The notes: a model not told the origin generated them from the letters alone. A stretch of DNA of 64,000 nt from Dactylosporangium fulvum (GCF_025137375.1 NZ_CP073720.1:6038501-6102500), one strand, 5' to 3'. Shown: positions 24,363 through 32,984, counted from the first letter of the stretch. Numbers and translations: made by a program.

Positions 24363-25229
24363 TCACTGCTGAGGTGCTTCGTCACCGCCGCCCGCGGCGA
24401 GGGCCGCGCCGATGGGGACGGCGAAGCCGACACCGACGAAGGTGCCGGCGGAGGTCGGGTTGAGCAGCGCCACGACGATGCCGATCGTCTCGCCCTTGGC
24501 GTTGACCAGCGGCCCGCCGGAGCTGCCGGGGTTGACCGCGGCGTCGAACTGGATCAGCCCGCTCAGCTCACTGCCGTCCTCGTTGCGGGCGGCGCGGTGC
24601 AGCCCGGACACGACGCCCATCGTCATGGTGCTGGTCAGGCCGAGCTGGTTGCCGATCGCAAGCACGGGATTGCCGACGGCGAGCCGGTCGGAGTTGCCGA
24701 GGACGGCCGGGACCAGCACCTCGGGCAGATCGGCGGGGGCGAGCGCGGCGATGTCGACGGCCGGGTCCTGGGCGACGACCTCGGCCGTTGCCTTCGTGCC
24801 GTCCGCGAAGATCACGCGGAGGCTGCCGGCGCCCTGCACGACGTGGAACGCGGTCAGGATGACCCCTGTGGCGCTGGCGACCACCCCGGTGCCCAGACCG
24901 ACGGTCGCGTCACCCTCGAGGGCCTGGATCGTGACGACCGACGGCGCGACGGCCGTGTAGATCTGGGCGGGCGTCGGTGGCCCGGACGCGCTGGGTGACG
25001 CCGACGGCGACGGCCGGGTGGCGACGTCGGAGCCGCTCGATCCCATGCGGAACGCGACGACGGCGGTGAGGACGACCAGCGCCACCACCGCACCGACCAC
25101 CACGGCGCGCCGCCGCCGCGGGGCGGCCGGCGACGGCGGACCCTCCTCGACCACCGGATCGGGAGCGGTCACGGCCGACCGGCCCGGTGGCTGAGGGATG
25201 CCAGTGTCGGCTTCCCCGGCTGGGCGCAT
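24363..25229 (-). CDS. Membrane-anchored trypsin-like serine protease (HtrA-like, no PDZ)
   Basis: A 288-residue protease. A cytoplasmic Pro-rich N-terminus and PRRRR precede a single membrane helix at ~42-60 (AVVVGAVVALVVLTAVVAF), then a Ser/Pro-rich linker and a trypsin-like domain outside the cell. The catalytic triad is visible: His129 in TAFHVV, Asp159 in DPAVDIA and Ser237 in NPGSSGGP. No PDZ domain follows, unlike DegP/HtrA. It sits at the head of the MoxR-VWA operon, which suggests that it matures or checks an envelope client of that system; this link is inference. Confidence 0.92.
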   Translation of the reverse strand: MRPAGEADTGIPQPPGRSAVTAPDPVVEEGPPSPAAPRRRRAVVVGAVVALVVLTAVVAFRMGSSGSDVATRPSPSASPSASGPPTPAQIYTAVAPSVVTIQALEGDATVGLGTGVVASATGVILTAFHVVQGAGSLRVIFADGTKATAEVVAQDPAVDIAALAPADLPEVLVPAVLGNSDRLAVGNPVLAIGNQLGLTSTMTMGVVSGLHRAARNEDGSELSGLIQFDAAVNPGSSGGPLVNAKGETIGIVVALLNPTSAGTFVGVGFAVPIGAALAAGGGDEAPQQ

Positions 25230-25357
25230 GGCCTCAACATAACCACGCTTCCTGGGAGTTTGGTCAAGAGCGGAAGGCCAGGTTGATCAACTCCACGTAC
25301 ACCGGGTCGGGCCATACGGTTCAACGGGGCGGCGCACGCCTCCAGGGTCGGCAGGCG

Positions 25358-26029
25358 TCACACGGCGGCGGGCGCCCGGCGGCCGTCGTGGCCGCGCAGG
25401 GACCACTTCCTGGCCAGGGCGACCGCACCCGCCACCGCCGCGACAACCAGGCCCGCCTCGACCGCCACGATCAGCGGGGCCGTGCTGTAACCGGTGGACC
25501 GGGCGAACCCCATGACGACCGGGGTGACGACCACGCCGGCCAGGGGCACCAGCACGAGCATGGCGTTCGCCGTCCGGCGGACGCCGGGCAGGTCCCGCAG
25601 CCGCATCCGCACGGCGACGACCGCGCCGCCGGCCGCGAGGCCTGCCGCGGTGCCGTAGTACAGCAACACCGCCAGCAGGATCGGCACCCGGAACCCGCGC
25701 GGCAGGTCGACCAGTCGCACCATGAGCGGATAGATGAGCATGAGCACGACCGCGCCGGCGCACCCGCCGAGCACCGCGCCGGTCAGGGCGGTGCGGATCA
25801 CGCGGCCGTACCCGTGCGGCACGCGCCGCACTCCCGCCTCGTCCGCCAGCCGCCGGGCGAAGCCGCGCAGGTCGTCGCCGATGAGCTGCCGGGGCGTGAC
25901 GCCGTCGGCGGCCGCCGACTCCAGGTCGAGGCGCAGGTCGGCGGCGAGCGCCGCCCGGTCCGAGCGGCGGACGCCGCAGGCGCGCCACTCATGGTCGGCG
26001 ATCGTGACGGCGTCGTCGATGGTGTCCAC
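25358..26029 (-). CDS. Membrane protein with an N-terminal HAAS-like domain
   Basis: A 223-residue protein. The N-terminal ~75 residues are soluble and helical (DRAALAADLRLDLESAAADGVTPRQLIGDDLRGFARRLADEAG), matching the HAAS/DUF1700 type that is often found next to PadR regulators. Four hydrophobic segments follow (AVLGGCAGAVVLMLIYPLMV; PILLAVLLYYGTAAGLAAGGAVVAV; AMLVLVPLAGVVVTPVVM; PLIVAVEAGLVVAAVAGAVAL). The GTG start has AGGAG seven bases upstream and lies two bases after the padR stop, so the two are co-translated. It is probably the effector or signalling partner of the PadR protein. Confidence 0.82.
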   Translation of the reverse strand: MDTIDDAVTIADHEWRACGVRRSDRAALAADLRLDLESAAADGVTPRQLIGDDLRGFARRLADEAGVRRVPHGYGRVIRTALTGAVLGGCAGAVVLMLIYPLMVRLVDLPRGFRVPILLAVLLYYGTAAGLAAGGAVVAVRMRLRDLPGVRRTANAMLVLVPLAGVVVTPVVMGFARSTGYSTAPLIVAVEAGLVVAAVAGAVALARKWSLRGHDGRRAPAAV

Positions 26030-26031
26030 GG

Positions 26032-26409
26032 TCAGCTCCTCGCGGTGTCGGATGCGGCGTCAGGGGTGGTGCCGGTCAGGACGGCGTTGACGGTGTCGGT
26101 GAACTGGGTCCACTGCTGCTGCCAGGCGTGCAGCCGGGCACGGCCAGCCCCGGTGAGCGCATAGACCTTGCGGGGCGGTCCAGTGGGGCTGGCCTGCAGC
26201 TCGTCGGCGACGAGGCCCAGTCGGCGCATGCGGGTCAGCAGCGGATAGACGGTGCCGTAACCGACACCGTCGAAGCCGGCCGCCTCGACCCGGCGGACCA
26301 GCTCGTAGCCGTGCGCCGCCTCTTTGGCGAGCAGCGCGAGCAGGCACATGTCGAGGGCGCCGCGCAGCAGCTGCGTCTGTCGATCACCGTCAGTGGAACC
26401 CGCTATCAT
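26032..26409 (-). CDS. PadR family transcriptional regulator
   Basis: A ~125-residue winged-helix regulator. LLRGALDMCLLALLAKEAAHGYELVRRVEAAGF is the PadR N-terminal helix set, and GYGTVYPLLTRMRRLGLV the recognition helix region. It continues with GPPRKVYALTGAGRARL, the usual wing. ATG 26409 is preferred over ATG 26418 because TATTAT, a -10-like hexamer on this strand, lies just upstream and would give a leaderless message. A 13-bp inverted repeat overlaps this promoter, so the gene is probably autorepressed. It is coupled to the HAAS-like membrane protein downstream. Confidence 0.9.
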   Translation of the reverse strand: MIAGSTDGDRQTQLLRGALDMCLLALLAKEAAHGYELVRRVEAAGFDGVGYGTVYPLLTRMRRLGLVADELQASPTGPPRKVYALTGAGRARLHAWQQQWTQFTDTVNAVLTGTTPDAASDTARS

Positions 26410-26410
26410 G

Positions 26411-26441
26411 CGACACATAATAGCGGACCTATTAGGTGTCG
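26411..26441. promoter_or_regulatory. PadR operator overlapping the padR promoter
   Basis: 26411-26423 and 26429-26441 are 13-bp arms matching at 12 positions, with a perfect core TAATAG-cggac-CTATTA. On the minus strand the right half of the site contains TATTAT, positioned as a -10 box for a transcript that would start at or next to ATG 26409. A bound repressor would sit directly on the promoter. Confidence 0.75.
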
Positions 26442-26493
26442 CCTAGTAGGGCGTGCGGCCCGAGCTCGCCGCCGCGACGCGGGCCACGGCAGG

Positions 26494-26579
26494 CATGTCG
26501 ACATGTCGGAAATCGGTGGCATCCACAATTTCACCCGCCTCGGGTGAGCGGTCCTACGGTTTCGCTACCGGCCGGTAGC
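26494..26579. promoter_or_regulatory. Two perfect palindromes upstream of the fused carboxylase
   Basis: CATGTCGACATG (26494-26505) and GCTACCGGCCGGTAGC (26564-26579) are perfect 12- and 16-bp palindromes in the 220-bp gap between padR and the carboxylase gene. The second lies ~80 bp before the GTG start. They are good candidates for binding sites of a lipid- or CoA-responsive regulator; no regulator is identified. Confidence 0.5.
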
Positions 26580-26660
26580 AGCGAAGGTTGTGGACGGTGA
26601 CCCCTGGCCCGCGGGAGTCCCGGTTTTTTATCGTGACCCAACCTTTGAGAGGCTTACTCG

Positions 26661-29600
26661 GTGTTCAGCCGCATCGCCATCGTCAACCGGGGAGAAGCCG
26701 CCATGCGGCTGATCCATGCCGTCCGCGAGTTCAACGCCGAGGCCGGGGCCGCGCCGATCGAGACCATCGCCCTCTACACCGACGCCGAGCGCACCGCCAC
26801 CTTCGTCCGCGAAGCCGACGACAGCTACTGCCTCGGGCCCGCATCGGCCCGCCCGTACCTGGACCACGTCGTCCTCGAGCGCGCGCTGGTCGAGACGCGT
26901 GCGGACGCGGCGTGGGTGGGCTGGGGCTTCGTCGCCGAGGATCCGGCCTTCGCCGAGCTCTGCGAGAAGATCGATGTCACGTTCATCGGCCCGAGCGCCG
27001 ACGCGATGCGCAAGCTCGGCGACAAGATCGGCGCGAAGCTGATCGCCGAGGAGGTCGGCGTCCCGGTGGCGCCGTGGAGCCGCGGCGCGGTGGAGAGCCT
27101 CGACGCGGCCAAGCGCGCGGCGGCCGAGATCGGCTACCCGCTGATGCTCAAGGCGACCGCGGGCGGTGGCGGCCGGGGCATCCGGGTCGTCCGCAGCGAC
27201 GACGAGCTCGCCGACGCCTACGAGCGCACGAGCCTGGAGGCCGCGCGCGCGTTCGGCAGCGGCGTGGTGTTCCTGGAGCGCCTCGTCACCGGCGCGCGGC
27301 ACGTCGAGGTGCAGGTGATCGCCGACGGTCAGGGCACCGCGTGGGCGCTGGGTGTCCGGGACTGCTCGGTGCAGCGGCGCAACCAGAAGGTCATCGAGGA
27401 GTCCTCCTCCCCCGTGCTCGCCCCCGAGCAGGCCCGCGAGCTGAAGTCGGCGGCCGAGCGGCTCGCGCTGGCCGTGGACTACCGCGGCGCGGGCACCGTC
27501 GAGTTCCTCTACCACCCCGGCGAGCAGTTGTTCGCCTTCCTCGAGGTCAACACCCGGCTGCAGGTCGAGCACCCGATCACCGAGGCCACCACCGACTTCG
27601 ACCTGGTCAAGGCGCAGATCCACGTGGCCGCCGGCGGCCGGCTCGGCGAGCGGATCCCGGCCGAGGCCGGACATGCCGTCGAGGCCAGGCTCAACGCCGA
27701 GGACCCCGACCGCGACTTCGCGCCGTCGCCCGGCCGGATCGTCCGGCTGGCGCTGCCCAGCGGGCCCGGCATCCGGGTCGACACCGGGGTCAGCGAGGGC
27801 GACGTGATCCCGGCCGACTTCGACTCGATGATCGCCAAGATCATCGCCTACGGCCGCACCCGCGACGAGGCGCTCGGCCGGCTGCGCCGCGCGGTCGCCG
27901 AGACCACGGTGATCATCGAGGGCGGCGCCACCAACAAGAGCTTCCTGCTCGACCTGCTCGACCAGCCCGAGGTGATCGACGCGAGCGCGGACACCGGCTG
28001 GATCGACCGGGTCCGCGCGCAGGGCCGCCTGGTGTCCACCAAACACTCCGGCATCGCGCTGGCCGCGGCCGCGATCGAGGGCTACGAGGACGAGGCGCTC
28101 GTCGAACAGCAGCGGCTGCTGTCCACCGCGCACGGCGGTCGCCCGCAGGTCCAGCACAAGAGCGGCCGGCCGATCGACCTCAAGCTCCGCGGGGCGAGCT
28201 ACCGGGTGACCGTCGCGCAGACCGGGCCGCACCGGTTCCGCGTCGGCATCGGGGACTCCTCCACCGTGGACGCCGAGCTCGAACGGTTCGACGAGCACAC
28301 CGGCCGGATCCTGGTCAACGGCCGGCGTTTCCGGCTGGTCACCGACACGCACGGACCCACGCACCTCGTCGAGGTGGACGGCATCACGCACCGCGTCAGC
28401 CGTGACGAGGGCGGTGTGCTGCGCTCCCCCGCGCCCGCGCTGGTCGTCGCGACCCCGCTCGCGGTGGGGGACGAGGTCGAGGCGGGCGCGCCCGTGCTCG
28501 TCCTGGAGAGCATGAAGATGGAGACCGTGCTGCGCGCGCCGTTCAAGGCGAAGGTGCGGGAATGCCTGATCTCCGTCGGCAGCCAGGTGGAGACCGGCGC
28601 GCCGCTGCTGCGCCTGGAACCGATCAGTGACGAGGCCGCGGGCGGCGCCGGGCCGGCCGCTGCCGAAACCGCGACCGTCGACCTGGAGCTGCCGCCCGAG
28701 CCGACCGGCCTGTCCGCCGAGGCCCGGGTCGCGCGCGGCATCGCCGACCTGCGCAGCCTGCTGCTCGGCTACGACCTCGACCCCCGCGACGAGCGCCGGG
28801 CGCTGTCCAGCTACCTGGCCGCGCGGGCCCAGCTCAGCCACCGCCCGCTCGAGGAGGAGGTCGAGCTGCTGCGGGTGTTCGCCGACCTGTCGGAGCTCAG
28901 CCGCAACCGGCCGGCCGGTGAGGAGGCCCGGGCCGACACCCGGGTCCACAGCCCGCGCGAGTACTTCCACACCTACCTGCAGAGCCTCGACGTCGAGCGG
29001 GCCGGGCTGTCGGACACCTTCCGCAGCCGGCTCGCCCGGGTGCTCGCCCACTACGGCGTCCACGACGTCGAGCGCACGCCCGCGCTGGAAGAGGCGGTGT
29101 TCCGGATCTTCCTCGCGCAGCAGCGGGCTTCGGCCGACGTCTCGGTGGTCGTCGCCTTCCTGCAGCAGTGGCTGACCGAGCCGCTGCCCGCCGACGAGCT
29201 GCGCGAGCTGGTCGGCCAGGCGCTGGAACACCTGATCTTCGCCACCCAGCTCCGGTTCCCGGCGGTCGGTGACCTGGCCCGCAGCGTCGTGTTCCGCTGG
29301 GCCGCCCAGCCGATGCTGCGCCGCAAGCGCGCCGAGGTCTACGCGGGCGTCCGCGGCCACCTCCGTCACCTCGACGAGAACCCCGACGCGCCCGACCGCG
29401 CCGAGCGGATCGCGAAGATGGTCGCCTCGCCCGAGCCCCTGGTCCGGCTGCTCGGCCAGCGCATCGGCAAGCCGGGCGTCGACCACGGCCCGTTGCTCGA
29501 GGTGCTCAGCCGCCGCTACTACGGCAACCGCGGCGCGATCGACGCGCAAGTCGTCGAGGTCGCGGGGCATTCGTTCTTCACCGCGGAGTACGACCGCGAC

Positions 29601-32138
29601 GGCGAGCGCTTCCGGCTGATCGCGGCGGCCACGGACTTCGGCGAGCTGCCCGCGATCCTGGAGAAGGTCGCCGGGCTGTCCAACTCGAACTCCGTCGCCG
29701 ACGTGTACCTGACCTGGGCCGACGAGTCCGACGTGGACGTGATGGCCACGACCCTGCGGGAGATCCTCGAGCGCGCCGGGCTGCTGGACGTGCTCCAGCG
29801 GGTGACGATGTCGGTGGCCGGGCACAACGGCACGGCGATGCACCACCACTTCACCTTCCGTCCGGGCCTGGGTGAGGACCGGGTCATCCGCGGGCTGCAC
29901 CCGCTGATCGCCCGGCGCCTGCAACTGCCGCGGCTGCGGAACTTCGACCTGACCCGGCTGCCGTCCGCGGACGAGGAGGTCTACGTCTTCCACTGCGTCG
30001 CCCCGGACAACCCGGCCGACGAGCGGCTGGCGGCGATGGCCCAGGTCCGCGACCTGACCCCGCTGCGCGACGTCGACGGCCGGATCCTCGCGCTGCCCGC
30101 GGTCGAGGGCGCGCTGGACGCGTGTCTCGACGCGATCCGCAAGGTCCAGGCGCAGCGAGCCACGAGGAAGCGGTTCGACACCAACCGGATCACGATCTAC
30201 GTCTGGCCGCCGAGCGAGCTGACCATCGAGGAGCTGAACACCGTCGCGCAGCGCCTGCTGCCGCTCACCGCCGGCGCGGGCCTGGAGGAGGTCCTGTTCC
30301 TCGGCCGCCAGCGTGACGCGGCCACCGGCGAGCTGGCCGACATCGCGGTCAAGGTCTCCTACGACGCCGGCATGCAGGTGTCGGTCGCGGAGCCGACGGC
30401 CGAGCCGATCCAGCCGCTCGACGACTACCGGCAGAAGGTGCTCTCGGCGCGGCGGCGCGGCACGACGTACCCGTACGAGCTGACCGAGATGCTGGCCGGC
30501 CCCCTCGGCAGCTTCACCGAGTACGACCTGGACGACACCGGCGAGCTGGCCCCGGTCGAGCGGCCGAAGGGACAGAACAAGGCGGGCATCGTCGCCGGTG
30601 TGATCAGCACGCCGACCGAGCGGTACCCCGAAGGCGTCACACGGGTGGTGCTGCTCGGCGACCCGACCAAGGCGCTGGGTGCGCTGTCCGAGCCGGAGTG
30701 CGCTCGGGTGATCGCCGCGCTCGACCTGGCCGAGCGGATGCACGTGCCGGTCGACTGGTTCGCGCTGTCGGCGGGTGCGCGGATCTCGATGGACTCGGGC
30801 ACCGAGAACATGGACTGGGTCGCCGCCGCGCTCAAGCGGATCGTCGAGTTCACCCAGCACGGCGGCGAGATCAACATCGTCGTCGCCGGGATCACCGTGG
30901 GCGCCCAGCCGTACTGGAACGCCGAGGCCACGATGCTCATGCACACCAAGGGCATCCTGGTGATGACCCCGGACTCGGCGATGGTGCTCACCGGCAAGCA
31001 GTCGCTGGACTTCTCCGGCGGGGTGTCGGCCGAGGACAACTTCGGCATCGGCGGCTACGACCGGGTGATGGGCCCCAACGGCCAGGCCCAGTACTGGGCG
31101 CCGGACCTGCAGGCCGCGCGCAACCTGCTGATGACGTACTACGACCACACGTACATCGCGCCCGGCGAGACCCACCCGCGCCGGGCGGTCACGTCCGACC
31201 CGGTCGACCGTGACGTCTCCGGCTACCCGCATGCGGTGCCGGACAGCGACTTCACGACCGTCGGCCAGATCTTCTCCCGGGAGAGCAACCCCGACCGCAA
31301 GAAGGCGTTCGACATCCGCACGCTGATGCGGGCCCTGGCCGACCAGGATCACGTGGTCCTGGAGCGCTGGGCGGGCATGGCCGACGCCGAGACCGCGGTC
31401 GTGCAGGACGTGCACCTCGGCGGCATCCCGGTGTGCCTGCTCGGCATCGAGTCCCGGTCGGTGCCGCGGCGCGGGTTCCCGCCCACCGACGGCCCGGACA
31501 CCTACACCGCGGGCACCCTGTTCCCGCGCTCGTCCAAGAAGGCCGCGCGGGCGATCAACGCGGCCAGCGGGAACCGGCCGCTGGTCGTGCTGGCGAACCT
31601 GTCCGGGTTCGACGGCTCGCCGGAGTCGATGCGGCGGTTGCAGCTGGAGTACGGTGCGGAGATCGGCCGGGCGATCGTGAACTTCAAGGGCACGATCGTG
31701 TTCTGCGTGATCTCGCGGTACCACGGCGGTGCGTTCGTGGTGTTCTCCAAGGCGCTCAACCCGAACATGACCGTGCTCGCCGTGGAGGGCTCGTTCGCGT
31801 CCGTCATCGGCGGGGCACCCGCGGCGGCCGTGGTGTTCGCCGGCGACGTCAACGCGCGCACGGCGAAGGATCCGCGGGTGTCCGAACTGGAGGCGCGCGT
31901 CGCCGCGGCGACCGGCGCGGAGCGGGCGGCGCTCGTCGCGCGGCTCATCGACGTCCGAGCCACGGTCCGGGCGGAGAAGCTGGGGGAGGTGGCCGCCGAG
32001 TTCGACGGCGTGCACAGCATCCAGCGCGCGGTCGAGGTCGGCTCCGTGGACGCCATCATCCGGCCCGAGGAGCTGCGCCCGCAGATCATCGCGGCCGTCG
32101 AGCGCGGTCTCGGCGGCGGGTCGGACCAGGAAGCGTAG
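26661..32138 (+). CDS. Single-chain biotin-dependent acyl-CoA carboxylase (BC-BCCP-CT fusion)
   Basis: A 1,825-residue enzyme that would carboxylate acetyl- or another acyl-CoA with ATP and bicarbonate. Biotin carboxylase occupies ~1-450: ATP-grasp Gly loop KATAGGGGRGIR, then QRRNQKVIEE and FLEVNTRLQVEHPITE. The biotinyl domain has ESMKMET with biotinylated Lys619. A ~500-residue helical middle region resembles the central part of eukaryotic acetyl-CoA carboxylase. The carboxyltransferase covers ~1,250-1,800 (ITVGAQPYWNAEATMLMHTKGI, GGYDRVMGPNGQAQYW). GTG 26661 follows GAGAGG by eight bases. Most actinobacteria use separate AccA/AccD subunits. The acyl substrate is unknown. Confidence 0.93.
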   Translation: MFSRIAIVNRGEAAMRLIHAVREFNAEAGAAPIETIALYTDAERTATFVREADDSYCLGPASARPYLDHVVLERALVETRADAAWVGWGFVAEDPAFAELCEKIDVTFIGPSADAMRKLGDKIGAKLIAEEVGVPVAPWSRGAVESLDAAKRAAAEIGYPLMLKATAGGGGRGIRVVRSDDELADAYERTSLEAARAFGSGVVFLERLVTGARHVEVQVIADGQGTAWALGVRDCSVQRRNQKVIEESSSPVLAPEQARELKSAAERLALAVDYRGAGTVEFLYHPGEQLFAFLEVNTRLQVEHPITEATTDFDLVKAQIHVAAGGRLGERIPAEAGHAVEARLNAEDPDRDFAPSPGRIVRLALPSGPGIRVDTGVSEGDVIPADFDSMIAKIIAYGRTRDEALGRLRRAVAETTVIIEGGATNKSFLLDLLDQPEVIDASADTGWIDRVRAQGRLVSTKHSGIALAAAAIEGYEDEALVEQQRLLSTAHGGRPQVQHKSGRPIDLKLRGASYRVTVAQTGPHRFRVGIGDSSTVDAELERFDEHTGRILVNGRRFRLVTDTHGPTHLVEVDGITHRVSRDEGGVLRSPAPALVVATPLAVGDEVEAGAPVLVLESMKMETVLRAPFKAKVRECLISVGSQVETGAPLLRLEPISDEAAGGAGPAAAETATVDLELPPEPTGLSAEARVARGIADLRSLLLGYDLDPRDERRALSSYLAARAQLSHRPLEEEVELLRVFADLSELSRNRPAGEEARADTRVHSPREYFHTYLQSLDVERAGLSDTFRSRLARVLAHYGVHDVERTPALEEAVFRIFLAQQRASADVSVVVAFLQQWLTEPLPADELRELVGQALEHLIFATQLRFPAVGDLARSVVFRWAAQPMLRRKRAEVYAGVRGHLRHLDENPDAPDRAERIAKMVASPEPLVRLLGQRIGKPGVDHGPLLEVLSRRYYGNRGAIDAQVVEVAGHSFFTAEYDRDGERFRLIAAATDFGELPAILEKVAGLSNSNSVADVYLTWADESDVDVMATTLREILERAGLLDVLQRVTMSVAGHNGTAMHHHFTFRPGLGEDRVIRGLHPLIARRLQLPRLRNFDLTRLPSADEEVYVFHCVAPDNPADERLAAMAQVRDLTPLRDVDGRILALPAVEGALDACLDAIRKVQAQRATRKRFDTNRITIYVWPPSELTIEELNTVAQRLLPLTAGAGLEEVLFLGRQRDAATGELADIAVKVSYDAGMQVSVAEPTAEPIQPLDDYRQKVLSARRRGTTYPYELTEMLAGPLGSFTEYDLDDTGELAPVERPKGQNKAGIVAGVISTPTERYPEGVTRVVLLGDPTKALGALSEPECARVIAALDLAERMHVPVDWFALSAGARISMDSGTENMDWVAAALKRIVEFTQHGGEINIVVAGITVGAQPYWNAEATMLMHTKGILVMTPDSAMVLTGKQSLDFSGGVSAEDNFGIGGYDRVMGPNGQAQYWAPDLQAARNLLMTYYDHTYIAPGETHPRRAVTSDPVDRDVSGYPHAVPDSDFTTVGQIFSRESNPDRKKAFDIRTLMRALADQDHVVLERWAGMADAETAVVQDVHLGGIPVCLLGIESRSVPRRGFPPTDGPDTYTAGTLFPRSSKKAARAINAASGNRPLVVLANLSGFDGSPESMRRLQLEYGAEIGRAIVNFKGTIVFCVISRYHGGAFVVFSKALNPNMTVLAVEGSFASVIGGAPAAAVVFAGDVNARTAKDPRVSELEARVAAATGAERAALVARLIDVRATVRAEKLGEVAAEFDGVHSIQRAVEVGSVDAIIRPEELRPQIIAAVERGLGGGSDQEA

Positions 32139-32146
32139 GGCCTGCG

Positions 32147-32180
32147 GGACGCAGGAGGGCGAACCCGCCCTCCTGCGTCC
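32147..32180 (+). terminator. Terminator hairpin of the carboxylase gene
   Basis: GGACGCAGGAGGGCG and CGCCCTCCTGCGTCC form a perfect 15-bp stem around AACC, nine bases after the carboxylase stop codon. There is no U-tract, but stem strength and position support intrinsic termination. Confidence 0.85.
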
Positions 32181-32185
32181 ACGGG

Positions 32186-32470
32186 TCACGCCGGCCCGGC
32201 CGCCACCGCGTGCGGCGGGCCGATGACGAACGTGCCGATGCCGTCGAACACCGCGTTGCCGGTCAGCGCGGTCAGCCCGACGCCGATCAGGGCCGTGACC
32301 AGACCGGTGACCGCACCGGCGTCCTCGAGCAGGATCGTCGGCAGCTCGGGCGCCTTCGCGTGCCGGATGAACTGCCACCAGGACCGCTTGCCCCGCGTGA
32401 GGTTGGCCGAGCGCACCGCGGTGCGCAGCGCGTATCCCTCCAGGCCGATCACGATCACCACCGCCCTGGT
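32186..32470 (-). pseudogene. Remnant of a cation diffusion facilitator (CDF) transporter
   Basis: The minus strand encodes VIVIGLEGYALRTAVRSAN, then RGKRSWWQFIRHAKAPELPTILLEDAGAVTGLVTALIGVGL and NAVFDGIGT. This is the helix 4-5 region of CDF/ZitB-like metal transporters, including the LLEDxGAxxGL helix that normally contributes to the metal site. The first helices and the cytoplasmic C-terminal domain are absent, and the frame upstream of ~32470 has no CDF similarity. So about 95 residues survive of a ~300-residue protein. Loss of both ends marks it as a gene fragment. Confidence 0.65.
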
Positions 32471-32650
32471 ACTGCCGTCCGCCGCCACTGTGCCGCGCTC
32501 CTTTGTCGCATCTGTCCGATGTTGCCTGATCAACGATCGCGCAATATCGCCGGCGAAACCCGACCGGGTGGCACCCCTGCCCGCCATGTTTTCGACACCC
32601 GGCGCGGGGAATGACAGCGCCCGACACCCGGATTTGATCAAGGAGCATTT

Positions 32651-32857
32651 GTGTACACAGTTCGCGCCGGCAGCGTTCTCGCCGACACCGCAGCCGAGGT
32701 ACTCAGCCGACATCAGCCCGGCCCGGACGGGATCTGCCCGGCGTGCGGGCGCGTCGCGCCGTGCCCCACGGGCACCTATGCGAGCACCGTCACAGCGGCC
32801 GTCGAGCCGCTGCCCAAGGACCCCAACCTCGACGGCTGGCCGGCGTCTGCCGCCTGA
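32651..32857 (+). CDS. Small cysteine-containing protein, 68 aa
   Basis: A GTG start with AAGGAG six bases upstream opens a 68-residue frame. The centre has CPACGRVAPC, a C-x2-C-x6-C cluster that could bind zinc or iron. The N-terminus (YTVRAGSVLADTAAEVLSRHQPG) and C-terminus (PLPKDPNLDGWPASA) carry no other motif. I do not recognise the family. It is isolated between the CDF remnant and a padR gene. The good ribosome site and conserved-looking Cys pattern support a real gene. Confidence 0.65.
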   Translation: MYTVRAGSVLADTAAEVLSRHQPGPDGICPACGRVAPCPTGTYASTVTAAVEPLPKDPNLDGWPASAA

Positions 32858-32943
32858 CGTCCCGGGCAGGGGCCCACAGCTCCCGGCCGAGTCCCCGCCG
32901 CAGGCTGACGACGGGTATTGACGGCGGCCGCACAGGTGCACAT

Positions 32944-32974
32944 ACTACTTACTCGGTAACTACTTACTGAGTAA
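32944..32974. promoter_or_regulatory. Direct-repeat operator upstream of the second padR gene
   Basis: ACTACTTACTCGGTAA (32944-32959) and ACTACTTACTGAGTAA (32959-32974) are overlapping 16-bp repeats with a 15-bp period and two differences. The second contains the palindrome TTACTGAGTAA. The site ends ten bases before the padR start and probably binds PadR to shut off the PadR-ABC operon. Confidence 0.75.
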
Positions 32975-32984
32975 GGTCATCAAC

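Noticed and set aside
26628..32648. A 2,006-codon minus-strand open frame opposite the fused carboxylase
   Set aside because: It mirrors the codon structure of the carboxylase, with low-complexity Arg/Gly/Val/Leu sequence and no recognisable domain. High GC leaves such antisense frames open.
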